From Halobacteriales archaeon QS_5_70_15 (GTDB lineage: Archaea > Halobacteriota > Halobacteria > Halobacteriales > Haloarculaceae), in NCBI GenBank assembly GCA_003022005.1, contig PXRQ01000111.1, forward strand, positions 1-24,843: a DNA stretch of 24,843 nt, given 5' to 3'. Both the position numbers and the translations under genes were made by a program. Positions 1 to 7,202 of the stretch are shown in pieces (position 1 is the first letter of the stretch; each line of letters starts with the position of its first letter). A model generated the notes under the pieces. It was not told the origin of the DNA and did not search any database. It was given only the letters and a program-made list of their open reading frames with translations.

Positions 1-1
1 G

Positions 2-400
2 GGCGGGGCGACGACGGGCCTCCGGCTCGAACTCCTCGCGCTCCCGCCGGGGTGGAGCCCGGCGCTCATCTACGCGGGGACGTCGCTCCAGTTCGCCCTC
101 CTCCCGTTCAAGGTGGTCGGGTATCTCGCGCTCGCGTACCTGCTGTACGCGACGCTGCTCGACGCCGCCGCCGGGCTCGTGGGCGGCGCGCTCGGCTTCC
201 TCTCCTGTGTCTCGTGTACCCTTCCCGTCGTCGCCGGCGTGCTCTCGGGGTTCGTCGGCGGGGCGGGTGCGGTCGCCGCCGCGGCGTACGGCCGGTCCTA
301 CGCGCTCTCGACGGTCGTGTTCGTCGTCACCGTCGCGCTCCTCGTGTGGCGACCGACGGTCGCGGACTTCCGGGGACTTGCTGCCCGGCTGGACGGTTGA
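2..400 (+). CDS. Membrane protein, 5' end outside window
   Basis: This frame is open from the first bases of the window and ends at TGA 398-400, so only the C-terminal 132 residues are present. The visible part has about three hydrophobic segments (roughly residues 25-55, 62-90 and 103-118). The second carries a CVSC pair followed by TLPVVAGVLSG, a Cys-x2-Cys next to a proline in a helix. Small residues (Gly, Ala, Val) dominate the segments, typical of halophile membrane proteins. An integral membrane location is clear; the function is not. The CxxC recalls redox-active or metal-handling membrane proteins, but that is only a resemblance. An internal ATG at 113 exists but would discard one hydrophobic segment, so I read it as internal. 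Confidence 0.6.
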   Translation, partial: GGATTGLRLELLALPPGWSPALIYAGTSLQFALLPFKVVGYLALAYLLYATLLDAAAGLVGGALGFLSCVSCTLPVVAGVLSGFVGGAGAVAAAAYGRSYALSTVVFVVTVALLVWRPTVADFRGLAARLDG

Positions 401-455
401 CCACCGCCCTCCCCTGGTCGCGTTTGCGACGCCGGCGCACACCGAGAGTGGACAT

Positions 456-620
456 TTGTGCATCGAGACGTTCGGGGAGCGACTCGACGAGGTGGCGCTT
501 CGGACTGGCGACGACGGGGTGTTCCGGGTCCGTGTCGGTGACGAACTCGTCTCCGACAAGCACGAGCACGGCCCGTACGACCCGGACGAGGTGGTCCGGG
601 CGGCCCGGGCGCGGCTGTAG
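456..620 (+). pseudogene. Truncated SelT/SelW/SelH (Rdx)-like fragment
   Basis: The last ~54 codons read like the C-terminal two-thirds of haloarchaeal Rdx-family proteins: a segment TFGERLDEVAL, then TGDDGVFRVRVGDELVSDK, then YDPDEVVRAARARL to TAG 618-620. Family members normally begin with a beta strand followed by a CxxC redox motif before this part. Here GHL precedes the match but the CxxC is missing, and no ATG or GTG lies at the expected place in frame; a TTG at 456 is the nearest start. I therefore call a 5'-truncated remnant. A short expressed protein from the TTG, or a sequence error just upstream, are the alternatives. The family assignment rests on remembered motif similarity, not an alignment. 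Confidence 0.45.
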
Positions 621-662
621 GCCCCCGCGACGCGGCCCCCGCGTGCCGGATCCCGTCGCGCG

Positions 663-1157
663 TCAGTCGTCGAGCCGTTCGACCGTGAGATCCTCCCGCG
701 GGACCGCGAGCCGGTAGGTGGGGACCGTCCGCTGTACCTTCTCGAGGACGCCCTTGTTCGCGAGGCTCCGGAGCGCCTCGCGGACGTCCTCGACGGGCGG
801 GTCCTCGCCGGCCTCCCGGATCCGGTGGAGCACGTTCACGACGCTCGCGGACTCCTCGTCCGGCCCCGGGACGACCCGGACGGCGTGGTACTGCACCGCC
901 GGGAGACGGAGGGTGCGTTTCCCGTCCTCGCCCTCCTCGACGCCGGGGTCGACGCCGACGAGTTCGGCCGCCTCCGGCGTCGCCCGGATGAGGCTGTTCT
1001 CGTCGCGGTAGTAGTACTCCTTCAGGTCGCCCTCGAGGTACCGGTGGACCTCGCTGCCGCTCTCCATCCCCCAGCGTTCCATCAGCTCCCCGTTCTTGGT
1101 CGGCTGGAGCGCCACGACGTCGGCGAGGCGGTCGCGAGCCTCCTCCGAGAGGGTCAT
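663..1157 (-). CDS. DUF5797-type haloarchaeal regulator (winged-helix-like)
   Basis: 164 residues starting MTLSEEARDRLADVVALQPT, which matches my memory of the haloarchaeal DUF5797 family. The N-terminal part includes the stretch KNGELMERWGMESGSEVHRY and then LKEYYYRDENSLIRATPEAA, which looks like an HTH/winged-helix module. A second helical part (about residues 100-160) contains VVNVLHRIREAGEDPPVEDV and LRSLANKGVLEKVQ, again typical of a winged helix that reads DNA or protein. The role is probably transcriptional regulation, with targets unknown. The frame stays open far upstream in high-GC sequence, but the family-like N-terminus fixes the start at 1157. It is convergent with the upstream short fragment and divergent from the enoyl-CoA hydratase gene. 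Confidence 0.7.
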   Translation of the reverse strand: MTLSEEARDRLADVVALQPTKNGELMERWGMESGSEVHRYLEGDLKEYYYRDENSLIRATPEAAELVGVDPGVEEGEDGKRTLRLPAVQYHAVRVVPGPDEESASVVNVLHRIREAGEDPPVEDVREALRSLANKGVLEKVQRTVPTYRLAVPREDLTVERLDD

Positions 1158-1294
1158 CGCCCACCCGTACCCCGGGGGGGCACCTGAGGGTTGCGGAGTC
1201 GCGCGGCCGGATCGCCGGGCCGTGACTTCGGCGGTCGGGGCCCGCGGGACCCGCTCGGCCGGCTGCCCGGCCCGGCCCGGACCCGAGTGGGAGG

Positions 1295-1302
1295 GGTTAT
1301 GA
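1295..1302 (+). promoter_or_regulatory. TATA-like box of the enoyl-CoA hydratase gene
   Basis: GGTTATGA is centred about 28 bases before ATG 1326, the spacing expected for a leaderless haloarchaeal transcript. It also argues that the earlier in-frame ATG (1299) is part of the promoter rather than the start. Confidence 0.5.
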
Positions 1303-1325
1303 CCCCCGCGGCTGTGGGGCCGTCC

Positions 1326-2096
1326 ATGACCTGGGAGACGGTCGACCTGACCTACGAGGAGGACCCGGCGGTAGCGACGCTGACGGTCGACAGGCCGGAC
1401 TCGCTCAACTCGCTGAACGTAGAGACGCTGGAGGCGATGTCGGCGGCGCTCGCGGAGGCCGAGGCGAGGGGCGCCCGCGCGCTGGTCGTGACCGGCGCGG
1501 GCGAGGAGGCGTTCGTCGCCGGCGCGGACATCTCCTACATGGCCGACCTCGATAGCGAGGAGGCCCAGTCGTACGCCGAACTCGGCCACGGCGTGATGGA
1601 CGCCGTCGAGTCGTTCCCCGCCCCCGCGGTCGCGGCGATCAACGGCTACGCGTTCGGCGGCGGGCTCGAACTCGCGATGGCCTGTGACCTCCGGGTGGCG
1701 GAGGAGGGCGCGCTCGTCGGCCAGCCGGAGATCGACCTCGGCGTGATCCCGGGGTTCGGCGGCACCCAGCGCCTGCCCGACCTCGTCGGTGACGAGTACG
1801 CCCGCCGGCTGGTCTACACCGGCGAACGCATCGACGCCGAGACCGCACACGAGCACGGCCTCGTGGGCGAGGTGGTCGAGGACGCGAAGTCCCGTGGGAC
1901 CGAACTCGCGGGCGAACTGGCCGAGCAGCCGGCGTTTGCCCTCCGGGTAGCCAAGGAGGCGATCAACCGGGCCGGCAGCGACCGCGAGGGCGGGCTGGCG
2001 TTCGAGCGCCGGGCGTTCGCGAGTCTCGCCGGCTCGCACGATCAGCGCGAGGGGATGGCGGCGTTCCTCGAGGACCGCGAGGCGGAGTTCGAGTAG
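1326..2096 (+). CDS. Enoyl-CoA hydratase/isomerase family protein
   Basis: 256 residues, the usual length for a single-domain crotonase. It would hydrate trans-2-enoyl-CoA to 3-hydroxyacyl-CoA in fatty-acid or amino-acid degradation in the cytosol. The oxyanion-hole segments are present: AFVAGADISYM near residue 60, and FGGGLELAMACDLR. The two catalytic glutamates of the family are both kept, in GGGLEL (Glu115) and QPEIDLGVIPG (Glu135), 20 residues apart as in rat crotonase. The C-terminus GMAAFLEDREAEFE is the usual trimer-contact helix region. It stands alone between unrelated genes. A second crotonase domain lies in the fusion protein at 14.7-16.6 kb. Substrate chain length cannot be read from the sequence. 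Confidence 0.88.
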   Translation: MTWETVDLTYEEDPAVATLTVDRPDSLNSLNVETLEAMSAALAEAEARGARALVVTGAGEEAFVAGADISYMADLDSEEAQSYAELGHGVMDAVESFPAPAVAAINGYAFGGGLELAMACDLRVAEEGALVGQPEIDLGVIPGFGGTQRLPDLVGDEYARRLVYTGERIDAETAHEHGLVGEVVEDAKSRGTELAGELAEQPAFALRVAKEAINRAGSDREGGLAFERRAFASLAGSHDQREGMAAFLEDREAEFE

Positions 2097-2127
2097 GCGC
2101 CCCGCCATCCCCGGGTTCCCGCCACGG

Positions 2128-2545
2128 TCAGCCGACGAGCCGCCGCCACCCGAGCCGGCCGGTTCGTCCCGCGAGGAACCCGCCGAACGCTCCCGCGAGC
2201 CCGATGGCGAGGAACGCGCCGGCGAGGAACGCGCCGGTGAGGGCCCACGGCGGCGAATCGGGTGTCGGGAGGGGACGACCGAGGAGGTCGCGAGCCCGCG
2301 CCCGAGGACGACCGCGGCCGTTCACGCGAGCGCCGGGACGAGCCCGCCCCCGAGCACCGCGACGCCGACGCCCGCGACGACGGGGAGCGCGAAGAGGATC
2401 GCCGGGAGCATGACTTCGCATACGGCGTCGAACCATCGCTGCGAGCCGTACGAGGCGTTCGCGACCGTCGTGACGACGAGCACCACGACCGCGGTGGCGT
2501 GGCCGGCGAACAGCGGGCGCGAGCGTCGCGGGCAGGACTTGTGGG
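2128..2545 (-). pseudogene. Frameshifted small membrane protein
   Basis: Two minus-strand reading frames together look like one membrane protein. The upstream frame (to TGA 2322-2324) has two hydrophobic helices, ATAVVVLVVTTVANASYG and MLPAILFALPVVAGVGVAVL. The downstream frame (to a stop at 2128) has a third, WALTGAFLAGAFLAIGLAGA, preceded by GRPLPTPDSP. They are offset, so a frameshift lies near 2290-2325. No ATG or GTG is found where a start should be; the first usable start in frame is GTG 2486, inside helix one, so the 5' limit is approximate. Decay or a sequence error are both possible. The function is unknown. Confidence 0.42.
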
Positions 2546-2607
2546 AGACGGGAGGGAGCGGAAGGCGCGTCGGTGGGCGCGGGCGGCGGTCGGTGCGAAG
2601 GGGTGGG

Positions 2608-2614
2608 CTTTTGA
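2608..2614 (+). promoter_or_regulatory. TATA-like box of the uS10-like gene
   Basis: CTTTTGA is centred 26 bases before ATG 2637 with no Shine-Dalgarno between, consistent with a leaderless start. Confidence 0.45.
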
Positions 2615-2636
2615 CCTCCGACGGGCTGGTTCGGGT

Positions 2637-2960
2637 ATGCCGTTCGTCACCCGGCTCACGCTCCAGTCCGGCGACCGCGAGAGCCTGGAGCGGGTCGTCA
2701 CCGACATCAAGGAGCGGGCGGCGCGAAAGGGCGTCGAGTTCCGGGGACCGAACCCCGAGCCCCTCCAAGAGGTCCGCGTGCCGATGTACAAGCGGCTCTC
2801 CCCGGACGGCGGCCGGTTCGACGCGTGGGGGTACACCGTCTACGTCCGGACCATCGCCATCGTCGGCCACGACGACTTCGCGCGGTCGGTCGCGAGCGAG
2901 GAGTACCCGACAGGCATCCACCTCGAGGTCGACGTCGAGCAGGTCCGGAACGCCGGGTAA
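2637..2960 (+). CDS. uS10/mL48-family ribosomal-protein-like paralogue
   Basis: 107 residues with the layout of ribosomal protein S10: an N-terminal beta strand (FVTRLTLQSGDRESLERVV), a helix, a central loop region (GPNPEPLQEVRVPMYKRLSP), then a strand with WGYTVYVRTIAIVGHDDFA and a C-terminal strand GIHLEVDVEQV. It differs from the haloarchaeal rps10 sequence I remember, which sits with the elongation-factor genes and has a different start and core. I therefore read it as the second S10-like protein that haloarchaea carry. Whether it binds the ribosome or acts elsewhere is unknown. The neighbours give no ribosomal context. The start is supported by the promoter spacing and by the fold beginning at once. 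Confidence 0.7.
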   Translation: MPFVTRLTLQSGDRESLERVVTDIKERAARKGVEFRGPNPEPLQEVRVPMYKRLSPDGGRFDAWGYTVYVRTIAIVGHDDFARSVASEEYPTGIHLEVDVEQVRNAG

Positions 2961-3216
2961 CGGGTACGACGTCGGGGGTCGGTCGGGAGCGACGGTCCCG
3001 TCGGGATGTTTGATAGGCGGCAGAACTGGGCTGCTGCACGGGGAAAACGGCTGCAGCACCACCTGTTGGCGTTCAACACCATCCAGTAGTATTCTACAAC
3101 CCTGTCCGTCACGGAGGAGTCCACACATCCCGGCGCGGTCTTGCGCTTGACGCTCGCGTAATCCGCTTCTTCAATTAAAGAGGGAAGCGCTACCGAACGG
3201 GTGCGAGTCACGCTTA

Positions 3217-3226
3217 ATGTTAACAT
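3217..3226. promoter_or_regulatory. Perfect 10-bp palindrome, possible operator
   Basis: ATGTTAACAT is fully self-complementary and stands out in a GC-rich genome. It lies about 95 bases upstream of the TATA-like box of the membrane-protein gene at 3340. Use as an operator is a guess. Confidence 0.25.
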
Positions 3227-3311
3227 GAAACGCGTCGAACGTCCTTCGAGGGCCTCTCGTAAAACGGATCCCGGGAGTAGGTCGAATCGCTGTTTGTCCC
3301 TCCAGAAGCGA

Positions 3312-3317
3312 TTTTAC
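3312..3317 (+). promoter_or_regulatory. TATA-like box of the membrane protein at 3340
   Basis: TTTTAC is centred 25-26 bases before ATG 3340; the leader appears to be absent. Confidence 0.45.
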
Positions 3318-3339
3318 GACGAGTCGCGTCCGCTCGCGT

Positions 3340-3702
3340 ATGAGTCACCCGATGCGTGAACTGCTATTCGACGGGCTCGTCCTGCTCGCCGTGGGAGTGG
3401 CACAGTCCTCGTTTCTGCTCGGTATCGGCGTGGAACCGTACCCCACGCTCGTCATCGGGGCCGTGCTCGTCGTGAGCGGTGTCGCGACGGTCGTCCCTCA
3501 ACGGGCTCGGGTTCCTGCGGCCGTCACGGGCCTCGTCGGAATGGTGCTGGCCGGGGCTGTCGTGCCGATCGTCGCGGCCCGCGCCGTCCGGCCGGGAACG
3601 ACGCTCTGGGCCTCTCTGACGCTCGCCGGGGTCGTTCTCCTGCTCACCTTCGCGGTTCTCCGCATAACGGCCTTTGATCCCCGGGTGACCCGGCCGGTCT
3701 AA
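3340..3702 (+). CDS. Small four-helix membrane protein
   Basis: 120 residues with four hydrophobic segments at about 9-29 (LFDGLVLLAVGVAQSSFLL), 35-53 (TLVIGAVLVVSGVATVV), 60-81 and 89-108 (LWASLTLAGVVLLLTFAVL), separated by short polar turns. It has no recognised domain and no conserved polar residues within the helices that would suggest transport. It appears to be a single-gene unit with its own promoter, followed by a MITE. Membrane location is clear from composition; the function is unknown. Confidence 0.65.
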   Translation: MSHPMRELLFDGLVLLAVGVAQSSFLLGIGVEPYPTLVIGAVLVVSGVATVVPQRARVPAAVTGLVGMVLAGAVVPIVAARAVRPGTTLWASLTLAGVVLLLTFAVLRITAFDPRVTRPV

Positions 3703-3819
3703 TACGAACCACTGACGAACTCGCGCCCGAACGAGTCCACCGCTCCCGCTCCCGCTCCCGAGGAGTCACCGGACCAGATACGCGCCCCGTGTGCAGCACG
3801 GTCGACGGAACGTCTCATA

Positions 3820-3894
3820 CGGTCGTGCGTAACGATGTACCGGCGATACCCCGGACAGAGTCGGGTATCGACGGTAAAAGACTACGCACGACCG
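3820..3894. mobile_element. 75-bp palindromic MITE, copy 1
   Basis: The element is a near-complete inverted repeat: CGGTCGTGCGTA at the left end pairs with TACGCACGACCG at the right end, and GATACCC/GGGTATC forms an inner stem. It is flanked by TA on both sides (3818-3819 and 3895-3896), the target-site duplication of IS630/mariner-type transposases. A second copy at 9326-9400 differs at only three positions. The end sequence GGTCGTGCGT with a nearby TTTTACCG resembles the ends of the IS630-type remnants at 22192 and 24482. It is therefore probably a non-autonomous derivative mobilised by that family. It lies in the 317-base gap between the membrane-protein gene and the amidohydrolase gene; the rest of the gap is featureless. 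Confidence 0.75.
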
Positions 3895-4019
3895 TATCAC
3901 TGATGGAGGGTTTCGACGGGATCCCGGACGATACCGGCGCGACTCGACGTGCCGCACTGCCGGATAGCGACACGCGCGGCACGGCTACCTTCTTCACCTA
4001 CCCCCGCCTCTGACCCGCC

Positions 4020-5306
4020 ATGAGCCAGCAGGCGACACGACACGACCGACTCGTATCGCTCCGACGCGACCTCCACCGCAAACCCGAGCCCGCGTGGCGG
4101 GAGTTCTGGACGACCGCACGCATCGTCGGGGAACTGGAGGCGATCGGCGTCGACGAACGCCACGTCGGGCCGGACGCCATCGACCCCGACCTGCGGACGG
4201 GTGTGCCTGACGACGACGAACTCGGGGCGTGGTACGAGCGCGCCCTTGACGCGGGGGCCGACGAGTCGGTCCTCGAGCGGCTCCACGGCGGGAACACGGG
4301 CGTCGTCGCAGTCCTCCGGCAGGGCGATGGACCGACGGTGGGGCTCCGGGTCGACATCGACGCCCTCCCGATAACGGAGAGCGAGGACGGGGGGCACGCC
4401 CCGGCGAGCGAGGGGTTCCGCTCGGAGCACGAGGGGTCGATGCACGCCTGCGGGCACGACGCCCACGCGACCCTCGGGGTGGGGGTGCTCGAGACGGTGA
4501 AGGCGAGCGACTTCGAGGGGACGCTGAAGGTGTTCTTCCAGCCGGCGGAGGAGGTCGTCGGTGGTGGCGAGGCGATGGCGAAGTCCGGCCATCTCGACGA
4601 CGTCGACCACCTGTTCGCGGTCCACGTCGGCCTCGACCACCCGACAGGCGAGGTGGTAGCGGGGATGGACGGCTTCCTGGCGGTGACCGGCCTCAGGGCC
4701 GATTTCCGCGGCCAGTCCTCGCACGCCGGCGCGCGGCCGGGGGAGGGACGGAACGCGGTGCAGGCGATGGCCGCCGCCGTCCAGGGGCTCTACGGCATCC
4801 CCCGACACGCCGACGGCGTGACGAGGGTCAACGCCGGGAAGGTCGGCGGGGGGACGGCGAGCAACATCGTCCCCGAGCACGCCTACGCCGAGATCGAGGT
4901 CCGGGGCGAGACGACCGAGCTCCGGGATTACGTCCTCGGGCGTGCCCGGAAGGTTCTCCGGGGAGCGGCGGAGATGCACGACTGCGAACTCGAGACCACC
5001 GTGGAGAGCGAGGCGCCGTCGGCGACGAGCGACGAGTCGCTGGTCGACGTGGTCGCCGCCGTCGCGGAGGGCGTCGACGGCGTCGAGCGGGTCGTCCGCC
5101 GGGACGACCTCGGCGGGAGCGAGGACGCCACGTACCTCATGCAGCACGTCCAGAACCGGGGCGGCGACGCGACGTACGTCGCCATCGGCACGGACCACCC
5201 TGGCGGCCACCACACGCCGACGTTCGACGTCGACGAGGACTCGCTCGAGATCGGCGTGGACACCCTCGTGGGGGCGATCCGGGCGGTCGGTGCCGGCGAC
5301 GCGTAG
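4020..5306 (+). CDS. M20-family amidohydrolase, AbgA-like
   Basis: 428 residues, typical of the aminoacylase/IAA-amino-acid hydrolase branch of peptidase family M20, a two-domain cytosolic metalloenzyme that hydrolyses N-acyl amide bonds. Metal-site motifs are visible: GLRVDIDALPI, MHACGHDAHATLG (Cys, His), FQPAEEV (Glu-Glu), HVGLDHPTG (His) and HHTPTFDV (His). The dimerisation domain runs from about residue 215 to 330 with the usual RADFRGQSSHAGARPGEGRN. The N-terminal RRDLHRKPEPAWREFWT, and an extra stretch (about residues 55-90) before GNTGVVAVL, recall p-aminobenzoyl-glutamate hydrolase subunit A more than plain aminoacylases. No AbgB-like partner lies next door. The substrate is unknown. 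The promoter is weak (a pyrimidine-rich CTACCTTCTTC about 30 bases upstream). Confidence 0.85.
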   Translation: MSQQATRHDRLVSLRRDLHRKPEPAWREFWTTARIVGELEAIGVDERHVGPDAIDPDLRTGVPDDDELGAWYERALDAGADESVLERLHGGNTGVVAVLRQGDGPTVGLRVDIDALPITESEDGGHAPASEGFRSEHEGSMHACGHDAHATLGVGVLETVKASDFEGTLKVFFQPAEEVVGGGEAMAKSGHLDDVDHLFAVHVGLDHPTGEVVAGMDGFLAVTGLRADFRGQSSHAGARPGEGRNAVQAMAAAVQGLYGIPRHADGVTRVNAGKVGGGTASNIVPEHAYAEIEVRGETTELRDYVLGRARKVLRGAAEMHDCELETTVESEAPSATSDESLVDVVAAVAEGVDGVERVVRRDDLGGSEDATYLMQHVQNRGGDATYVAIGTDHPGGHHTPTFDVDEDSLEIGVDTLVGAIRAVGAGDA

Positions 5307-5489
5307 GCAGGCGTCCCGACCCGATCGGACGGGCTCCCCGGGCGGACTCGTACGCTGCCGAGGGGACGTATCCGAACGTGACTGTTCCCTCTCCCGGTAT
5401 GATCCCCGGGGACTACGGCGTCGAGGGGGAGGGAGTCGGTCGGCCGTCCGGTCCAACGGAGTCACCTCGAAACCGACGGAAGCAACATC

Positions 5490-5666
5490 CTGCTGTCGTT
5501 GTGGAAGCGCCAGGGCGCTCACCCGCTCGGAGCGAGGACGTTGGCAGACGAGCGAAGCGAATCTGCCTGAGCGAGTGGGGGGCGCAGTTTTTCCCCACGT
5601 TCTTTGCAAGCGGGGGTTCGCAGGCCGAGCGAAGCGAGGCCGAGAACCCCCCGCAGTAAAAAGTGG
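5490..5666 (-). repeat. Stop-adjacent hairpin repeat, copy A
   Basis: Read on the minus strand, it starts three bases after the TAA of the geranylgeranyl reductase gene (5670-5672) with CCACTTTTTACTGCGGG. A hairpin with stem GGGGGTTC/GAACCCCC around an AGCGAAGCGAGGC-type loop follows, then GCAAAGAACGTGGGGAAAAA, CTGCGCC, a second GCGAAGCGA hairpin, and a tail ending GGGTGAGCGCCCTGGCG near CGACAGCAGG. Copies B (7533-7685) and C (9174-9316) share all the blocks. It fills most of the 363-base gap between the amidohydrolase gene and the reductase gene; no gene is seen there. Confidence 0.7.
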
Positions 5667-5669
5667 ATC

Positions 5670-7040
5670 TTAATACTTCGGGTCGGCGCCCGTCGCCGCG
5701 TAGATGTCGTCCATGATTTCGTTCCGCCGCGACCGCCAGGCCTCGAAGCCGTCGGGCGAGTCGGGGTAGGCCTCGTAGTGATCGAGCAGGCGGTCTGCGA
5801 GGTTCTTCGTCCGGTAGAGGTCGTAGAGGGTCCCCCAGTGGCCGAACGACTTGACCGCGGTCCGGAGCTTGAGCGCGAGGCCGATCTGTGCGGAGCCGGA
5901 GTAGAGCGCCTCCGAGAGCTTGCCCGTGGGGAGCGCAGCGAGCAGGCTCATCAGGTCGTCGAGATCGTACGCGGTCGTGAAGACGTTGTAGACGTCGAGC
6001 GCGGCGTAGCGTGCGCCGAAGTGGTCCATCACCCGGCGGTTGTACTCCCAGAGCGCCGCCTCGCTCGTGTCGCCGTCCTCTATGGCCTCGATGGCCTGCT
6101 CGGCGGCGTAGGTCCCGGCGTAGGCGGCGCCGGCGATGCCGCCGCCGGTGGTAGGGTTGACGTGGCCGGCAGCGTCGCCCGCCGCGACGAACCCGGGGGC
6201 GGTGGCGGAGTCGTACGGTCGGCGCGTGGGGAGGGCGGCGCCGAGCTTGTCGACCACCTCCGCGCCATCGAACTCCGGACGCCGCTGGAGGTCGTCCCGG
6301 AGGTCCTCGACGAGCTTCATCGGCTCCTCGTTCATCTGGAAGCCCAGTCCGGCGTTGATCTCCGTCTCGGTCCGCGGGAAGTACCACAGGTAGCCAGCCG
6401 AGCGCTTCGTCGGCTTGAACACCAGCGCGTCGGACCACTCGACCGGCTCGGGCACCTCGACGATCTCCCGGTAGGCCGAGGAGAACTGCGAGTACCGGAC
6501 GTTCGTGTCGAACGTGGTCTCCGAGAGGTCGGCCTTGTCCTGGAGGATGGAGAGCGAGCCGGCGGCGTCGATCACGACGTCGGCCTCGTACTCGGCGGGA
6601 TCCCCCTCCCGGATCGCCTTCAGGCCCGTCACCCGGCCGTCGTCCTCCTGGACGACGTCGTTGACGACGGTGTCGTAGTGGAACGTCGCGCCGGCGTCCT
6701 CGGCACCCTCGATGATGCGACCGCCGTACTCCCAGCGGTCGATGACCGCGAGTTCGCCCGGGACCGGGATCTCGAGGACGACGTCCTCCTTCGGTATCTC
6801 GAACCGGCCGTGATCGACCGCCGTGTTCGTGAACGCGGGGAGGATCCGGGACTTCGGTATCGCCTCGGGGAACTGGTCGGCCCCCTTGAGCGCGTCCCCG
6901 CAGGCGATGTGGCCCGCCTCCTCGGCGTCCTTCCGCTCGACGACGACGACGTCGTAGCCGGCCTGCCCGAGGCGCGCCGCGGCGTAACATCCCGCGGTGC
7001 CGGCCCCGACGACCGCCACGTCGAACGTGTGGGTGGTCAT
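5670..7040 (-). CDS. Geranylgeranyl-reductase family FAD flavoprotein
   Basis: 456 residues. The N-terminal FAD-binding Rossmann motif DVAVVGAGTAGCYAAARLGQ is followed by VVVVERKDAEEAG and HIACGD, the latter typical of archaeal geranylgeranyl reductases. A second FAD motif, GDAAGHVNPTTGGGIAGAAY, lies near residue 290, and SAGYLWYFPRTETEINAGLG is the family's substrate-side motif. Such enzymes saturate the isoprenoid chains of archaeal membrane lipids, with ferredoxin-type electron donors reported for some. The length fits the family. The start at 7040 (MTTHTFDVAV) is preferred over an upstream GTG because the Rossmann fold begins at once and a TATA-like box lies 28 bases before it. It is divergent from a 2Fe-2S ferredoxin gene. 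The exact substrate could differ between paralogues. Confidence 0.85.
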   Translation of the reverse strand: MTTHTFDVAVVGAGTAGCYAAARLGQAGYDVVVVERKDAEEAGHIACGDALKGADQFPEAIPKSRILPAFTNTAVDHGRFEIPKEDVVLEIPVPGELAVIDRWEYGGRIIEGAEDAGATFHYDTVVNDVVQEDDGRVTGLKAIREGDPAEYEADVVIDAAGSLSILQDKADLSETTFDTNVRYSQFSSAYREIVEVPEPVEWSDALVFKPTKRSAGYLWYFPRTETEINAGLGFQMNEEPMKLVEDLRDDLQRRPEFDGAEVVDKLGAALPTRRPYDSATAPGFVAAGDAAGHVNPTTGGGIAGAAYAGTYAAEQAIEAIEDGDTSEAALWEYNRRVMDHFGARYAALDVYNVFTTAYDLDDLMSLLAALPTGKLSEALYSGSAQIGLALKLRTAVKSFGHWGTLYDLYRTKNLADRLLDHYEAYPDSPDGFEAWRSRRNEIMDDIYAATGADPKY

Positions 7041-7063
7041 GGGCGTCCCTCGCACCGCACGGT

Positions 7064-7072
7064 GCAAAACCC
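7064..7072 (-). promoter_or_regulatory. TATA-like box of the geranylgeranyl reductase gene
   Basis: On the minus strand GGGTTTTGC is centred 28 bases before ATG 7040. The same motif stands before the glutaredoxin gene. Confidence 0.5.
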
Positions 7073-7172
7073 TTTACTCTCCGGACGGTCCCTCGGGACC
7101 GGACCGATGCCGTTCGGGGCGGTCCGAACGGTTCGCCGTGGCCGGGGGCTTCGGTGGTGTCGGGTGGAAAGA

Positions 7173-7179
7173 GTTTAGG
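7173..7179 (+). promoter_or_regulatory. TATA-like box of the ferredoxin gene
   Basis: GTTTAGG is centred 27 bases before ATG 7203. This supports that ATG over the GTG six bases upstream. Confidence 0.45.
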
Positions 7180-7202
7180 CCGGTCTGGCGGAACCGGTGG
7201 CC

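Larger units (their letters stand above)
2961..3339. other. Gene-free stretch with A+T-rich palindromes
   Basis: About 380 bases with no gene I can support. It is richer in A+T than its surroundings. It holds a possible hairpin at 3164-3189 (CGCTTC and GAAGCG around an A/T-rich loop) and a perfect 10-base palindrome ATGTTAACAT at 3217-3226. A minus-strand open frame covers 3226-2961 and reads partly like protein (LPSLIEEADYASVKRK), but it has no promoter, no known family and runs into the uS10-like gene. It may be a remnant. Confidence 0.4.

Noticed and set aside
663..2108. A 481-residue minus-strand open frame spanning the enoyl-CoA hydratase gene.
   Set aside because: Only the last 164 residues look like protein; the rest is the antisense shadow of a high-GC coding gene.
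3897..5609. A 570-residue minus-strand open frame opposite the amidohydrolase gene.
   Set aside because: It is an antisense shadow; the plus strand has complete M20 metal-binding motifs.
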